Shown: positions 39,752 to 49,620 of the stretch, in pieces
Layout of the letters: every line of letters begins with the position of its first letter
Numbering within the stretch: position 1 is the stretch's first letter
Assembly (NCBI RefSeq): GCF_001592005.1
Contig: NZ_BCVZ01000004.1
Location: 124,001-188,000, forward strand
Reading direction: 5' to 3'
From: Bacillus sonorensis NBRC 101234 = KCTC 13918
GTDB taxonomy: Bacteria > Bacillota > Bacilli > Bacillales > Bacillaceae
DNA length: 64,000 bases
Translations under genes and position numbers: made by a program
The notes under the pieces: model-generated
What the model was told of the DNA's origin: nothing
The model's input: the letters and a program-made list of their open reading frames with translations, nothing else
The model's database searches: none

Positions 39752-40450
39752 TCATCGCTTCCAGCCGACATGTGTAGCTGCTACACCGCCAGTGAACGGA
39801 TGATATTGAACATTTTCTAATCCGGCCTGTTCAAATAAAGAAGCAAGCTCTTTCATACCCGGAAATTCCCTGGCGGATTCCTGGAGCCAGGAATATTCTT
39901 TGAAGCTTTTGGCAAAGAGCTTTCCGAATGCAGGCATAATAAACCGGAAATACAAATAATACAGCTGCTTGAAACCGATCATTTCCGGCTGGGACGTTTC
40001 AAGGCAGACAACCTGTCCGCCGGGCTTCACCACGCGCTTCATCTCTTTTAAAACGGCTAGATAGTCAGGGACATTGCGGAGCCCGAACCCGATGGTGACA
40101 TAGTCGAATGTATTGTCCGGGAAAGGCAGCTCCATTGCATTGCCGTGAATCAATTCGATCTGGCTGTATGATTTGGTCTTTTGCTCGGCGATGCTCAGCA
40201 TATTTTTGCTGAAGTCAAGACCTTTGATCTCGCCCGTTTCTCCGGCGGCCTCCGCAAGGGCGATCGTCCAGTCCGCCGTGCCGCAGCAGACATCCAGCGC
40301 TTTTGCCCCTTTCGGAACGTTCATGAGCTGCATCGTTTTATTGCGCCATTTTTTATGCTGCTTAAAGCTGATGACGGAATTCATCTGGTCATAATTTTTG
40401 TAGATTTTTTCAAACACGCCGTGCACGCGCTGTTCTTTTGACTGCTCCAT
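39752..40450 (-). CDS. menG: Demethylmenaquinone methyltransferase
   Basis: SAM-dependent methyltransferase completing menaquinone. UbiE/MenG family, 232 residues, with VCCGTADWT (SAM motif I), a GLDFSKNML strand, and [17 protein letters not shown]. It sits between hepS and hepT, the two halves of the enzyme making the side chain of its substrate. GAAGGG precedes the ATG. Also called gerCB. Confidence 0.95.
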   Translation of the reverse strand: MEQSKEQRVHGVFEKIYKNYDQMNSVISFKQHKKWRNKTMQLMNVPKGAKALDVCCGTADWTIALAEAAGETGEIKGLDFSKNMLSIAEQKTKSYSQIELIHGNAMELPFPDNTFDYVTIGFGLRNVPDYLAVLKEMKRVVKPGGQVVCLETSQPEMIGFKQLYYLYFRFIMPAFGKLFAKSFKEYSWLQESAREFPGMKELASLFEQAGLENVQYHPFTGGVAATHVGWKR

Positions 40451-40455
40451 GACTG

Positions 40456-41232
40456 TTACCCTTCTTCCACTTTCTGATGATAGGTCCGTTTTTCTGGCTT
40501 AATGGCCTTTAGGCGCTCCAAAAGCCATTTCTGAACGGCAGGCTTTTTTGCAAGGCACTGGTTAATCTGAAGCTTTGCTTTTTCATAAGCCGCGACAGTC
40601 AATTGTTCACATGAAGCCTGATCTTCCGGAAACTCCTCTTTCAAAATCGTTTCCAGCAGACGGGAATCCGTTCCCTTTTCTTCGGCAGCAAGCCGCTTAT
40701 AGACTAGAAAATCATTGGCTGCGGTCTTCCAGTGAGGCAGATAAAAGTGGTCGGCAAGATGATGAAAAAGTGCAGCTTCCACTATGCTGACGCTTTTTTC
40801 AAGGCTGTTTAAGTCTTTGGCGGAATGATCATACAGCCTTATTTTGTGTTCGTTGATTTCTTTGATGGCCGCTGCCAGTGTACGAATCATATAAATATCC
40901 TTCATACCCGATAGCAGGGAATAGTACATCCCGCTGAAATAATCCCCGGCCAAAACCGTCAGCTGACGGTTTTTATAGTCGTCTTGTTTAATTAAAGCTG
41001 CGGTCGTGACTTCATCATGGGTATCAAGGGCTGTTTGAACAAGCATCGCCGTTAAAATGTAATTTTCTTTGTCGGCTTCTTTTAAATCTGTTTCATCAAA
41101 CAGAGCATAAAAAAGAAACAGCTTATCCTCATCAACCTTTGGCGCTGTTAAATGCTTGGCTAAATAAGGATGTGAAAGCTTTTTATTCAGCTTGATTTTC
41201 AAATGAGATAAATGTCCGTAGATGTCTTGCAA
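40456..41232 (-). CDS. hepS: Heptaprenyl diphosphate synthase component I
   Basis: Non-catalytic partner of HepT that helps set chain length. About 258 helical residues, beginning LQDIYGHL, with a conserved [15 protein letters not shown] stretch and [13 protein letters not shown]. The longest frame starts at GTG 41241, which lies inside the AAGGGTG Shine-Dalgarno; the TTG at 41232 has proper spacing. An extended -10-like TATAAT (41300-41305) lies upstream. Also called gerCA. Confidence 0.92.
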   Translation of the reverse strand: MQDIYGHLSHLKIKLNKKLSHPYLAKHLTAPKVDEDKLFLFYALFDETDLKEADKENYILTAMLVQTALDTHDEVTTAALIKQDDYKNRQLTVLAGDYFSGMYYSLLSGMKDIYMIRTLAAAIKEINEHKIRLYDHSAKDLNSLEKSVSIVEAALFHHLADHFYLPHWKTAANDFLVYKRLAAEEKGTDSRLLETILKEEFPEDQASCEQLTVAAYEKAKLQINQCLAKKPAVQKWLLERLKAIKPEKRTYHQKVEEG

Positions 41233-41365
41233 AGATATCACCCTTGTCCCAAAATTCGCAGTTTTTCTCTCAATTGTTTATGTATCTTGAGAAAGTTTAA
41301 TTATATCATAATATGATAAAAAACAGCGGCTTATGCCATCTAATCAGGGGCGGAAAACGGCCGCA

Positions 41366-41602
41366 CTATTTTTTGGATTCGCTTCTCATCTCGCCGTAGG
41401 CCGATTGAATGAGTGCTTCCCCGCGGACTTTTATGGCTGAGGTATGCTCGGTAAACTGGCAGATCATGACTTCCCCTTTATCGAGCTTTTCAGAATGGTG
41501 AAACCTCGTATCCGTTCCTCTTGTCAGGCCAATCACGTTTACGCCGTCCTCGACGGCTTTTATCACCACAAAATCATTTGATTGATTATTGGTCATCTTC
41601 AT
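41366..41602 (-). CDS. mtrB: trp RNA-binding attenuation protein TRAP
   Basis: Forms an 11-subunit ring that, with tryptophan, wraps around (G/U)AG repeats and terminates trp operon transcription. About 78 residues, with the core [19 protein letters not shown], the Lys/Arg RNA-contact region [12 protein letters not shown], and the [14 protein letters not shown] end. Two ATG codons (41602, 41596) compete; the first is better spaced from AGAAGG. It lies 18 bp after folE (mtrA). Its target leader is at 34457-34502. Confidence 0.95.
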   Translation of the reverse strand: MKMTNNQSNDFVVIKAVEDGVNVIGLTRGTDTRFHHSEKLDKGEVMICQFTEHTSAIKVRGEALIQSAYGEMRSESKK

Positions 41603-41619
41603 CGCACACCTTCTCATTT

Positions 41620-42192
41620 TTAATCATGATGTTTAATGAGCTCCAGCACTTCGGAGCGAGCGGCTACGCTTTCCCTGAACGTTCCTCTTACAGCGGAAGT
41701 AACCGTTTTTGCACCAGGCTTTTTAACGCCCCGCATCGTCATGCACATATGCTCGGCTTCTACAACCACCATCACGCCGTGGGGCGTCAATGATTCGACA
41801 ATGCTGTCTGCAATCGTCGCCGTAATCCGTTCCTGCAGCTGCGGACGCTTGGCAACCGCTTCGACAGCTCTCGCCAGCTTGCTGAGACCCGTCACCTTGC
41901 CGCCCTTCGGAATATATGCGACATGCGCTTTTCCGTAAAAAGGAACGAGGTGATGTTCACACATCGAGTAGAAAGGAATATCTTTTACGAGAACAAGCTC
42001 TTCATGGTCTTCGCCAAAAATCGTTTTAAAATGCTCCTTCGGGTCTTCATTCAGCCCGGCAAAAACTTCCGCATACATTTTTGCAACTCTTTTCGGCGTA
42101 TCAAGAAGTCCTTCGCGGTTTGGGTCTTCGCCGATCGCTTCCAATATCAGCCGTACAGCTTGTTCAATCTGTTCTTTGTTGATTTCACTCAT
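41620..42192 (-). CDS. folE: GTP cyclohydrolase I
   Basis: First folate step: GTP to 7,8-dihydroneopterin triphosphate. 190 residues with CEHHLVPF zinc/active-site motif, GLSKLARAV and the second Cys in [11 protein letters not shown]. The longest frame adds 16 codons; ATG 42192 follows GGAGG and gives family length. It forms the mtrAB operon with TRAP, as in B. subtilis (folE = mtrA); anthranilate and folate branches share chorismate. Confidence 0.96.
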   Translation of the reverse strand: MSEINKEQIEQAVRLILEAIGEDPNREGLLDTPKRVAKMYAEVFAGLNEDPKEHFKTIFGEDHEELVLVKDIPFYSMCEHHLVPFYGKAHVAYIPKGGKVTGLSKLARAVEAVAKRPQLQERITATIADSIVESLTPHGVMVVVEAEHMCMTMRGVKKPGAKTVTSAVRGTFRESVAARSEVLELIKHHD

Positions 42193-42230
42193 TGTTTTAT
42201 ATCCTCCAGAAACGCATACATTTAATTCAG

Positions 42231-42260
42231 ATTCTAGCACATTTCAGCTTATAAAAGCAA
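42231..42260 (-). promoter_or_regulatory. Predicted promoter of folE-mtrB
   Basis: TTGCTT at 42255-42260 and TAGAAT at 42231-42236, spacer 18 bp, giving a leader of about 35 nt. Confidence 0.55.
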
Positions 42261-42320
42261 AATGAAAGGTTTTAACCCGCAAAAAGAATGCCGCTCTGAA
42301 ATACGTTTTTAAATATGAAA

Positions 42321-42340
42321 AGCCCCTTCTAAAAGGGGCT
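42321..42340 (-). terminator. Terminator after hbs
   Basis: Eight-base GC-rich stem AGCCCCTT/AAGGGGCT followed on the minus strand by TTTTC, about 60 bp after the hbs stop. Confidence 0.85.
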
Positions 42341-42398
42341 TTCCTGTGAAGAAACAACATGGTATGTATAAAGCGTAAAAATACGGTCTATACACACA

Positions 42399-42677
42399 TT
42401 ATTTTCCTGCTACAGCGTCTTTAAGCGCTTTACCTGGTTTGAAAGCAGGTACTTTGCTTGCAGGGATTTCGATTTCTTCACCAGTTTGAGGATTGCGTCC
42501 TTTACGAGCTGAGCGCTCACGAACCTCAAAGTTACCAAAACCGATCAATTGAATTTTTTCACCGTTTTTAAGTGCATCTAAAATTGTATCAAAAACAGAA
42601 TCAACTGCTTTAGTAGCGTCTTTTTTAGATAATTCGCTTGCTTCTGCAACCGCATTGATTAGTTCTGTCTTGTTCAT
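42399..42677 (-). CDS. hbs: DNA-binding protein HU
   Basis: Abundant nucleoid-associated dimer that bends DNA. 92 residues with the family [22 protein letters not shown] signature region (46-68) forming the DNA-binding arms and a C-terminal [11 protein letters not shown]. The longest frame adds 11 codons; ATG 42677 follows GGAGGAGGTG, an unusually strong Shine-Dalgarno fitting high expression. Essential gene in B. subtilis. Confidence 0.97.
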   Translation of the reverse strand: MNKTELINAVAEASELSKKDATKAVDSVFDTILDALKNGEKIQLIGFGNFEVRERSARKGRNPQTGEEIEIPASKVPAFKPGKALKDAVAGK

Positions 42678-42710
42678 GCCTTTCACCTCCTCCCAAAAGG
42701 TATCAATCAA

Positions 42711-43027
42711 TAGATTATCATCATTTCTTCACAGTTCAACCTGTTTCTATACCTGTTTGAACAGAAATTTCAAATAAATATAGAAAAGGCGTTTCACGGC
42801 TTTAGCGAAAATCCCACGTCAGAGGAACGATTGTCCAATAAAGTGAAGATTTTCTGTATGTAGATTAACACATATGAAAAGCCATATCAAGCATTTTAAA
42901 GCTATGATCCCTTATTCGTCAAGGTTTAAGCAGAATGATCCGAACAAATATTCCTGTTTTTCCTTTTTTACTCATATTCTTTCCTATATTTCCAGTTTTC
43001 TCCCCTTCTTTTTTCCAAAATAAAAAA
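42711..43027 (-). promoter_or_regulatory. Long hbs 5' region with candidate promoters
   Basis: No gene is seen in this stretch on either strand. Two minus-strand promoters look plausible. A distal one has TTGATA (42885-42890) and TAATCT (42862-42867), spacer 17. A proximal one has TTGAAC (42734-42739) and TAATCT (42712-42717), spacer 16. More than one promoter would fit a highly expressed gene. The part beyond 42900 is T/C-rich on the plus strand without clear signals. Confidence 0.5.
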
Positions 43028-43052
43028 AGACCTCCCGTATCATAAGAGGTCT
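43028..43052 (-). terminator. Terminator after spoIVA
   Basis: Seven-base stem AGACCTC/GAGGTCT followed on the minus strand by a run of T, just beyond the spoIVA stop. Confidence 0.8.
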
Positions 43053-43058
43053 CCCTTT

Positions 43059-44537
43059 TTATAAGATAATCGCGATTAAGCCGCCAGAACCTTCGTTTAT
43101 GATCCGTTCCAGCGTTTCCTTCAGCTTGTATCTCGCGTTTTCCGGCATGAGGGACAGCTTTGCCTGAATGCCTTCTCTGACGATTGAGCTGAGGCTTCTT
43201 CCGAAAATGTCGGAATTCCAGATTGATAGCGGATCATCCTCAAAGTCCTGCATTAAATAGCGGACAAGTTCTTCGCTTTGCTTTTCCGTCCCGATGATCG
43301 GCGCGAATTCGCTTTCGACATCGACTTTAATCATATGAATCGATGGCGCCACCGCTTTCAGGCGCACTCCGAATCTTGATCCCTGCCTGATGATTTCAGG
43401 CTCATCAAGGCTCATGTCGGTCAATGCCGGAGCCGCGATCCCGTAACCGGTTTGCTTCACCATTTTCAACGCATCGGACACTTGGTCATATTCCGTCTTC
43501 GCATGGGCGAAATCCTGCATCAGCTGCAAAAGATGATCCTTTCCTCTGATTTCTACGCCGACGACTTCCCGTAAAATTTCATCATACAAATAATCGGGAG
43601 CGTACAGATCGATTTCCGCGATTCCCTGCCCCATCTCAATTCCGGCGAGGCTGGCCCGCTCGATAAAGTCAAATTCGCTGAAGTGGCCGACGACCCGATC
43701 GACATCTCTTAATCTTTTAATATCTTTGACGGTTTCTTTCACCGAATCCTGATAGTTTTGGCGCAGCCAATGATTTTCTTTCAGCACCATGACCCAGCTC
43801 GGCAGATTGACATTCACTTCAAGCACTGGAAATTCGTAAAGCGCTTCTCTCAAAACGCTGAGCACATCGGCTTCCCTCATGCTCTCAACGCTCATCGCGA
43901 GAACGGGAATATCATACTTTTCCATCAGTTCGTGTCTGAGCGCTTCTGTTTCCGGATGATACGGGCGGACTGAATTGATAACCATGATGAACGGTTTTCC
44001 GACTTCCTTTAATTCATCAATCACTCTTTCTTCAGCCTCAATATAATCCTGCCTCGGAATCTCTCCGATGGTTCCGTCGGTCGTGATCACGACGCCGATT
44101 GTCGAGTGCTCCTGAATCACTTTTCTCGTGCCGATTTCGGCCGCTTCGTGAAACGGAATCGGCTCTTCATACCAAGGGGTGTTGATCATCCTCGGTCCGT
44201 TTTCATCTTCGTATCCTTTTGCGCCAGGCACCGTGTAGCCGACACAGTCTACGAGTCTTATATTCACATCGAGTCCGTCACTGACATGAACTGACATCGC
44301 CTGATTGGGAACAAACTTCGGTTCTGTGGTCATGATAGTTTTGCCAGCGGCGCTTTGGGGGAGCTCATCCTGCGCGCGCGCCCGGTCTGCTTCATTGTTG
44401 ATATTCGGGAGCACCACTAGCTCCATAAATTTTTTAATAAACGTAGATTTTCCTGTACGGACAGCTCCTACGACACCTAAGTATATATCGCCTCCTGTTC
44501 GTTCAGCGATATCCTTGAAAATATCGACCTTTTCCAA
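43059..44537 (-). CDS. spoIVA: Stage IV sporulation protein A, coat morphogenetic ATPase
   Basis: Mother-cell protein that polymerises with ATP hydrolysis around the forespore as the basement layer of the coat. 492 residues with Walker A GAVRTGKST (Lys30), an LVDCVGY switch region, and a conserved C-terminal tail ending GLIAIIL that contacts SpoVM. The longest frame starts 11 codons earlier, but the family begins at EKVDIFKD; a TTG at 44537 lies 5-6 bases after GGAGGGG. A sigma-E promoter stands upstream. Confidence 0.96.
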   Translation of the reverse strand: MEKVDIFKDIAERTGGDIYLGVVGAVRTGKSTFIKKFMELVVLPNINNEADRARAQDELPQSAAGKTIMTTEPKFVPNQAMSVHVSDGLDVNIRLVDCVGYTVPGAKGYEDENGPRMINTPWYEEPIPFHEAAEIGTRKVIQEHSTIGVVITTDGTIGEIPRQDYIEAEERVIDELKEVGKPFIMVINSVRPYHPETEALRHELMEKYDIPVLAMSVESMREADVLSVLREALYEFPVLEVNVNLPSWVMVLKENHWLRQNYQDSVKETVKDIKRLRDVDRVVGHFSEFDFIERASLAGIEMGQGIAEIDLYAPDYLYDEILREVVGVEIRGKDHLLQLMQDFAHAKTEYDQVSDALKMVKQTGYGIAAPALTDMSLDEPEIIRQGSRFGVRLKAVAPSIHMIKVDVESEFAPIIGTEKQSEELVRYLMQDFEDDPLSIWNSDIFGRSLSSIVREGIQAKLSLMPENARYKLKETLERIINEGSGGLIAIIL

Positions 44538-44607
44538 GTGATCCCCTCCCGGACTTCCAATCCTTTTCAATTTTTTACTTCTTCATCATTCAAAAACAGG
44601 ACACTAC

Positions 44608-44636
44608 ATTGTATGACGTTGTCCTATTTCAATATG
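44608..44636 (-). promoter_or_regulatory. Sigma-E promoter of spoIVA
   Basis: CATACAAT at 44608-44615 fits the sigma-E -10 consensus exactly. CATATT at 44631-44636 fits the -35, with a 15-bp spacer. Expected mother-cell expression. Confidence 0.8.
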
Positions 44637-44672
44637 ACAGCTCAGGGAAATTTTTTCGGCATGCATGAAAAA

Positions 44673-44706
44673 ACCTTTCTCCTTATTGTATGCAGAGGAG
44701 AAAGGT
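44673..44706 (-). terminator. Terminator after yphF
   Basis: Eleven-base stem ACCTTTCTCCT/AGGAGAAAGGT followed by six T on the minus strand. Confidence 0.88.
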
Positions 44707-44732
44707 TCATGACTAATTCTTGCAGGGCGGCT

Positions 44733-45449
44733 CTATTGCAAAAAAACAGGCTCCTGCTTGTCGTTCACTGTATATTTGACTGAAAATGCCGGTACAAAAG
44801 GGGTCTCCTTCCAGATGAGGTCCTGGATTTCCTCTCCTGGCTTGACGGTCTTTCCTGATTTTTTGATCAATTTGGCTAAATCCACACGGTAATCTACTTG
44901 AATTTCACCCTTTTGATCGACAAGAAGCGGAAGAGAGGTGCCGGTTAATGGACTGGCGACCGCAGGCGCATCCTTGAGCCCCAATTTTTTATAATCAAGC
45001 ATAAATAAGTTCTTAGAAACGACTTTCTGATAGGGCGGATACCGGTGCTGATCTTTGTACATCTCGATCCGGAGCTTCAGCTCGCGGATCGCTTCCGACA
45101 TTTTGACGTCAATCAGCTTGACGGTCGGCTTGTTCTCCACATCCACAAGAACATAGAGGTATTCGCCTCCGTTTTCATAGGAAGTGCCCGGCGGTTCAGC
45201 CAAATAGCGGGGAGACAGCCTGTTAAAATCGATAGGATATTTTTGATAGATTGGGACTGACATATCTTTTGTTTTAATCGGAAGAAGGCCTCCCGTCGCT
45301 TTCCTGAACTCATTAACCGCCGCCTGCACCTCTTTCAGCTGCTGTTCATACGGTGCGCTGTGTTGCGCCTTTCTTTCTTCAGGGTATAAACATCCGCTTA
45401 GAAACATGGCTGTGAATATAAATGTGAGCAGTACGTTGATTTTTTTCAT
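44733..45449 (-). CDS. yphF: YphF-like lipoprotein (DUF3939)
   Basis: 238 residues with a lipoprotein signal peptide: basic MKK start, hydrophobic core and an FLSGC lipobox, so Cys20 should be lipidated and the protein held on the outer face of the membrane. Relatives carry DUF3939; function unknown. AAGGAAG precedes the ATG. It lies 20 bp after yphE, probably co-transcribed, upstream of spoIVA. Confidence 0.83.
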   Translation of the reverse strand: MKKINVLLTFIFTAMFLSGCLYPEERKAQHSAPYEQQLKEVQAAVNEFRKATGGLLPIKTKDMSVPIYQKYPIDFNRLSPRYLAEPPGTSYENGGEYLYVLVDVENKPTVKLIDVKMSEAIRELKLRIEMYKDQHRYPPYQKVVSKNLFMLDYKKLGLKDAPAVASPLTGTSLPLLVDQKGEIQVDYRVDLAKLIKKSGKTVKPGEEIQDLIWKETPFVPAFSVKYTVNDKQEPVFLQ

Positions 45450-45469
45450 ACGAATCTTCCTTTTAAACG

Positions 45470-45673
45470 TTAGTCATTGACGGGACCGCTGAAGACAACG
45501 ATAAAGACGATAACGCCGGAAATGAGCATGCAAGTATATGCCAGAAACGAAGTTGCGATTTTCAAAAAACGGTTTTTAAATTTATATCTGCTGATGTATA
45601 TAGCAATCACCGCTAAAAACATCAGACCCATCGATCCCAAAGCAAACCACATTTTTAACATACCGAGACTCAC
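45470..45673 (-). CDS. yphE: YphE small membrane protein (DUF2768)
   Basis: 67 residues with two hydrophobic segments (about 8-28 and 40-62) joined by a basic SRYKFKNRF loop. The start is a GTG 8 bases after AAGGAGGG. Function unknown; conserved as YphE in Bacillus. A sigma-A promoter lies upstream and yphF follows. Confidence 0.8.
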   Translation of the reverse strand: MSLGMLKMWFALGSMGLMFLAVIAIYISRYKFKNRFLKIATSFLAYTCMLISGVIVFIVVFSGPVND

Positions 45674-45725
45674 ACTAAAAGCCCTCCTTCTCTATCATTC
45701 TCTTATGATGTAAGCGTTATATTTC

Positions 45726-45754
45726 ATTTTATATAAGAAAAACCAGAAGTTCAA
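45726..45754 (-). promoter_or_regulatory. Predicted sigma-A promoter of yphE-yphF
   Basis: TTGAAC at 45749-45754 and TAAAAT at 45726-45731, spacer 17 bp. Confidence 0.6.
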
Positions 45755-45799
45755 CAGCTTTTCCAATTTTTCGTAGCATATGAACCGGCACAAAAAAAA

Positions 45800-45832
45800 G
45801 CCTGAAGCAAAGAGGGGGACTTTGCTTCAGGC
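45800..45832 (-). terminator. Strong terminator downstream of gpsA
   Basis: Perfect 13-bp stem GCCTGAAGCAAAG/CTTTGCTTCAGGC followed by seven T on the minus strand, 170 bp after the gpsA stop. Confidence 0.9.
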
Positions 45833-46003
45833 CTACTCACGATGACTATAAAAACCCAATTGACAAGATACAGCTCTTCCAGACTTCGATTCTATTTTAT
45901 GCAAGTCTACGGACAAATGTATCCTCTCTTGCCTAGGTCTCCAAAATGTTTCAGTTTTTTTGTGCAAACTGCAGGAGAGCGGGAAAAAGCTGTGATGGGC
46001 TGG

Positions 46004-47044
46004 TCATTTTATTCGGTTTTCAAATGTATTCACAAGATCTTCCATCTCGTGTGTTTTGACTCTTGCCATTAATGATTCGACAGCTATGTCAACTTTTTTG
46101 CCGTCAAACAAAACCTTGTGCAAGGCTTCAGTGATCGGCATCTTGACATCATACTTCTGCGAAAGTTGATACGCCGCTTTTGTTGTGCGGACCCCCTCAA
46201 CGACCATCCCCATTTCATTAAGAACTTCTTCAAGTTTGAAGCCTTTACCCAGCATATTACCGGCGCGCCAATTTCGTGAATGGACGCTTGTGCAGGTAAC
46301 GATCAGGTCTCCGATTCCCGTAAGTCCCGAAAACGTCAGCGGATTTCCGCCCATTTTCGTCCCCAATCGGGCGATTTCCGCCAGGCCTCTTGTAATCAGT
46401 GCGGCTTTTGCGTTATCACCGTAGCCCAAGCCGTCCGCAATTCCAGCGGCAAGCGCAATCACGTTTTTTAAAGCGCCTCCGATCTCGACGCCGATGATGT
46501 CTGGATTTGTATAAACGCGAAAATTCTGATTCATAAACATATCCTGAATCTCCTGAGCGGATTCCAGGCTGTTTTTCGCTGAAACGGTTACCGTGGTCGG
46601 GTGTCTCAGTCCAACTTCTTCGGCATGGCTTGGGCCTGAAAGAACGACGATATCCTCCCTTATGTCTTCTGGGATTTCCTCTTCCATCATCTCCGAAATT
46701 CTAAGCAGTGTATCAGGCTCAATTCCTTTAGAAACATGGACAAAGATCGACTTTTGTTTAATAAAGGAGATCGCCTTTCTGAGAACTTCACGGATCGCTT
46801 TTGTCGGAACAGCGACAATAATCGTTTTCACATCTGCCAATGCAGCCTGCAAGTCCGTTGTCGCATAAACCTTCTCAGGCAGCTTGACGCCGGGCAGGTA
46901 GTCGTTGTTTTCATGATGTTCATTGATTTGCCGTATCAGGTCATCGCGATTCCCCCATACGCACACATCGTACTGGTTGTCCGCCAAGACGAGCGCCAAT
47001 GCTGTTCCCCAGCTTCCGGCTCCTAGAATTGCTACTTTACTCAT
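46004..47044 (-). CDS. gpsA: Glycerol-3-phosphate dehydrogenase [NAD(P)+]
   Basis: Reduces dihydroxyacetone phosphate to glycerol 3-phosphate for phospholipids. 346 residues with the N-terminal dinucleotide motif [10 protein letters not shown] (8-17), catalytic Lys in [13 protein letters not shown], and the NLTFSGL-type substrate region as [19 protein letters not shown] precedes the ATG. It follows der by 14 bp, so the two are probably co-transcribed. Confidence 0.96.
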   Translation of the reverse strand: MSKVAILGAGSWGTALALVLADNQYDVCVWGNRDDLIRQINEHHENNDYLPGVKLPEKVYATTDLQAALADVKTIIVAVPTKAIREVLRKAISFIKQKSIFVHVSKGIEPDTLLRISEMMEEEIPEDIREDIVVLSGPSHAEEVGLRHPTTVTVSAKNSLESAQEIQDMFMNQNFRVYTNPDIIGVEIGGALKNVIALAAGIADGLGYGDNAKAALITRGLAEIARLGTKMGGNPLTFSGLTGIGDLIVTCTSVHSRNWRAGNMLGKGFKLEEVLNEMGMVVEGVRTTKAAYQLSQKYDVKMPITEALHKVLFDGKKVDIAVESLMARVKTHEMEDLVNTFENRIK

Positions 47045-47058
47045 TCCATTACACCTCT

Positions 47059-48369
47059 TTATTTTCTTGCTCTTGCGAAAATCTTGATGGGTGTTCCTTC
47101 AAAACCGAATGCGTCCCTGATCCGGTTTTCCAAAAACCGTTCATAAGAAAAATGCATGAGCTCCGGATCATTGACAAAGACGACAAAAGTCGGCGGCTTC
47201 ACTGCCACTTGCGTCGCATAATAAATTTTTAAACGCTGCCCGCTATGGGTCGGCGTCGGATTCATTGCCACCGCATCCATAATAATATCATTAAGAATGT
47301 TGGTTTGCACCCTCATCGAATGGTTTTCACTTGCCGTTACGATGGCGGGCATCAATGTATGAATCCGTTTTTTCGTCAACGCAGACATGAACAATACAGG
47401 CGCATAATCTAAAAATTGAAAGTGCTCCCTGATATTTTGTTCAAATTCTTTCATTGTACGCTCATCTTTTTCTACGGCATCCCATTTGTTGACCACGATG
47501 ACAACGGCTTTTCCTGCTTCATGGGCATAGCCGGCAATCCGCTTGTCCTGCTCAATAATGCCTTCTTCGCCATCCAAGACGACGGCCACCACTTCCGAAC
47601 GGTCGATTGCCTTTAAAGCTCTGAGGACGCTGTACTTTTCAGTTGATTCATATACTTTTCCTTTTTTTCTCATTCCGGCGGTGTCAACGATGACAAACTC
47701 GCGCTGATTATACGTAAATTTTGTGTCAACGGCATCGCGCGTTGTTCCGGCAATATTGCTGACGATGACGCGCTCTTCTCCGAGCATGGCGTTAACAAGC
47801 GACGATTTCCCGACGTTTGGCCGCCCGATCAGGCAAAATTGAACCACTTCATCATCGTATTTCGTGTCAGGTATGTTTTTAAAATGCTCGCTGACCGCAT
47901 CAAGCAAATCACCGAGACCAAGGCCGTGCGTTCCGGAAATCGGGTACGGCTCGCCAAAACCGAGTGAATAAAAATCATAAATATTCGCCCTCATTTCCGG
48001 ATTATCGACTTTATTGACCGCGAGAACGACCGGTTTTTTTGTCCGGTATAAAATCTTTGCCACCTCTTCATCAGCGGCTGTAACGCCCTCACGCCCGTTT
48101 GTCATAAAGATAATCACATCGGCTTCGTCCATGGCGATTTCCGCCTGATGGCGAATCTGCGCCAAAAACGGTTCATCTCCGATTTCGATTCCGCCTGTAT
48201 CAATGAGATTAAAATCATGGTTCAGCCATTCGGCTGAGCTGTATATCCGATCCCGTGTCACACCGGGTGTATCTTCCACAATCGAAATTCTTTCGCCCGC
48301 AATCCGGTTAAAGATCGTAGACTTCCCAACATTGGGTCTTCCAACTATGGCTACGACAGGTTTTCCCAT
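47059..48369 (-). CDS. der: Ribosome assembly GTPase Der (EngA)
   Basis: Essential GTPase with two tandem G domains, needed for 50S subunit maturation. 436 residues: G1 motifs GRPNVGKST (about 10-18) and GRPNVGKSS (about 183-191), each followed by DTPG/DTAG and NKxD motifs (NKVDN, NKWDA), and a C-terminal KH-like domain ending FARARK. AAGGAAGGG precedes the ATG. gpsA follows. Confidence 0.97.
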   Translation of the reverse strand: MGKPVVAIVGRPNVGKSTIFNRIAGERISIVEDTPGVTRDRIYSSAEWLNHDFNLIDTGGIEIGDEPFLAQIRHQAEIAMDEADVIIFMTNGREGVTAADEEVAKILYRTKKPVVLAVNKVDNPEMRANIYDFYSLGFGEPYPISGTHGLGLGDLLDAVSEHFKNIPDTKYDDEVVQFCLIGRPNVGKSSLVNAMLGEERVIVSNIAGTTRDAVDTKFTYNQREFVIVDTAGMRKKGKVYESTEKYSVLRALKAIDRSEVVAVVLDGEEGIIEQDKRIAGYAHEAGKAVVIVVNKWDAVEKDERTMKEFEQNIREHFQFLDYAPVLFMSALTKKRIHTLMPAIVTASENHSMRVQTNILNDIIMDAVAMNPTPTHSGQRLKIYYATQVAVKPPTFVVFVNDPELMHFSYERFLENRIRDAFGFEGTPIKIFARARK

Positions 48370-48523
48370 AGTACCCTTCCTTTCAATTCTCTTCCAGCAT
48401 TCTTTTCAGGAATGATCATCCGCATATTCAAATATTCATCGTGAAGAAAGAAACCCTTCTTTTTTTGTACAGAAGGGCTTAACTCATATATTATATCAAT
48501 TTCTAAAGAGATCACAACTGTAA

Positions 48524-48724
48524 TTAAAAATGTTTCACGATCAAATACAGGTCATCTCCTATTCCATGGGCGATTCCGTCAAGGATCGCTTCTAGATTTT
48601 TGGCATACTTGTTCATTTCCTCGGCATCATCACAATAAAACACGCTAGTCCCTCCGATGACCCGGTCCCGCCTTGTCGTCACGACCGCCAGAATATAACT
48701 TTGAATTGTGATTGAATCGCTCAT
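48524..48724 (-). CDS. Small partner of YIEGIA protein (capping complex subunit)
   Basis: 66-residue soluble protein. Its start overlaps the stop of the YIEGIA gene by an ATGA, so the two are translationally coupled. Proteins of this size and position are named 'capping complex subunit for YIEGIA' in current annotation; the name rests on my memory. Features seen: a TTRRDRVIGG segment, acidic central helix and LYLIVKHF end. A role in spore envelope formation is inferred. Confidence 0.7.
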   Translation of the reverse strand: MSDSITIQSYILAVVTTRRDRVIGGTSVFYCDDAEEMNKYAKNLEAILDGIAHGIGDDLYLIVKHF

Positions 48725-49620
48725 CGAATCACCTTACCATGCTGTTCTTTTATAAACTCCATCGGCACGCGTATCGCATTTTCCAGTGTCGGGACATCCC
48801 CGATCACTCTGATGGCCGTCTCCTTGTCCTTAATGACAGGAAGAACGAAAATCGCCACCCGGCCGTCATTTAAATCCCTCTTGGCCAAAGGTGTCAGGGA
48901 TGGTTCACCCGAATCGCGGTACACCCCGAGAACGTTTGAGACATCAAATAAAATCGCCTGCCTTTGGCCGAGATTTGCAAGGGTGACAGCCGAATTGAAA
49001 TTTTTCGGCTTCAGGACAAAGCCCATTCCATGCTCCAGAATCAGCTTTTGCTTTTCGGGGATCCCGATGTTCATGATGTAAATATCGTCTACATAAAGCC
49101 CCTGGTCCTCAAAGTGCAATGGTTGATGCTCTATATCGGCAATATGCTTAATAAAACTGCCGGACATCAATATGCGGCCGATGATAAAACAAAACAGCGC
49201 CATCACCATTCCGGCCCATACGGATGAAAAGAGAATATAGGTCAGCGTCGTCAAAAGCGCTGTGAAAATGACGATGTAATTCCGGCTTTCAAAAGCGATC
49301 GCAATTCCTTCGATATAGGTGCTTCCTCTTGAAACGAGCTCATAGCCGTCCAGCTGTGTCAATGTTTCTCTTTCCATATTGCGGACATCCCTGAATTGGG
49401 TCGCTGCTAACGTCAAGAACGTAATCGCTGTATAATCGGATTTCAAAATAGACGGGATGATGACCGCTCCGATTGAAGCTGCGATCATGGCCTGAGCTAT
49501 ATGTACTGTTTTTCCGTGAAGATAAGTTGGATACTGGCGGTAATCGGTCCGCAGCATGTACACTCTGACGATAATCCCGGCGACAATGCCCAAGATAATC
49601 GGATAGGTATATTGATTCAT
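48721..49620 (-). CDS. seaA: YIEGIA-family membrane protein (SeaA/YphB)
   Basis: About 299-residue membrane protein with the literal YIEGIAIAFESRNY motif that names the family. Several hydrophobic segments lie in the first 180 residues, followed by a soluble C-terminal domain. The B. subtilis homologue is implicated in spore envelope assembly. The longest frame starts at 49656, but ATG 49620 overlaps the yphA stop (ATGA) and an AAAGGAG lies 13 bases before it; the start remains uncertain. It is coupled to the small partner gene downstream. Confidence 0.82.
   Translation of the reverse strand: MNQYTYPIILGIVAGIIVRVYMLRTDYRQYPTYLHGKTVHIAQAMIAASIGAVIIPSILKSDYTAITFLTLAATQFRDVRNMERETLTQLDGYELVSRGSTYIEGIAIAFESRNYIVIFTALLTTLTYILFSSVWAGMVMALFCFIIGRILMSGSFIKHIADIEHQPLHFEDQGLYVDDIYIMNIGIPEKQKLILEHGMGFVLKPKNFNSAVTLANLGQRQAILFDVSNVLGVYRDSGEPSLTPLAKRDLNDGRVAIFVLPVIKDKETAIRVIGDVPTLENAIRVPMEFIKEQHGKVIR

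Larger units (their letters stand above)
45674..46003. other. Intergenic region between gpsA and yphE
   Basis: 330 bases without a recognised gene. It holds the yphE promoter (45726-45754) and the gpsA terminator (45800-45832). A 27-codon minus-strand frame from TTG 45916 to a stop at 45833 is preceded by AGAGG and is discussed as a finding. The remaining 170 bp after the gpsA stop show nothing clear. Confidence 0.6.

Noticed and set aside
45842..46072. 76-codon plus-strand frame downstream of gpsA
   Set aside because: No ribosome-binding site, overlaps the gpsA 3' end antisense and contains no recognisable protein pattern.
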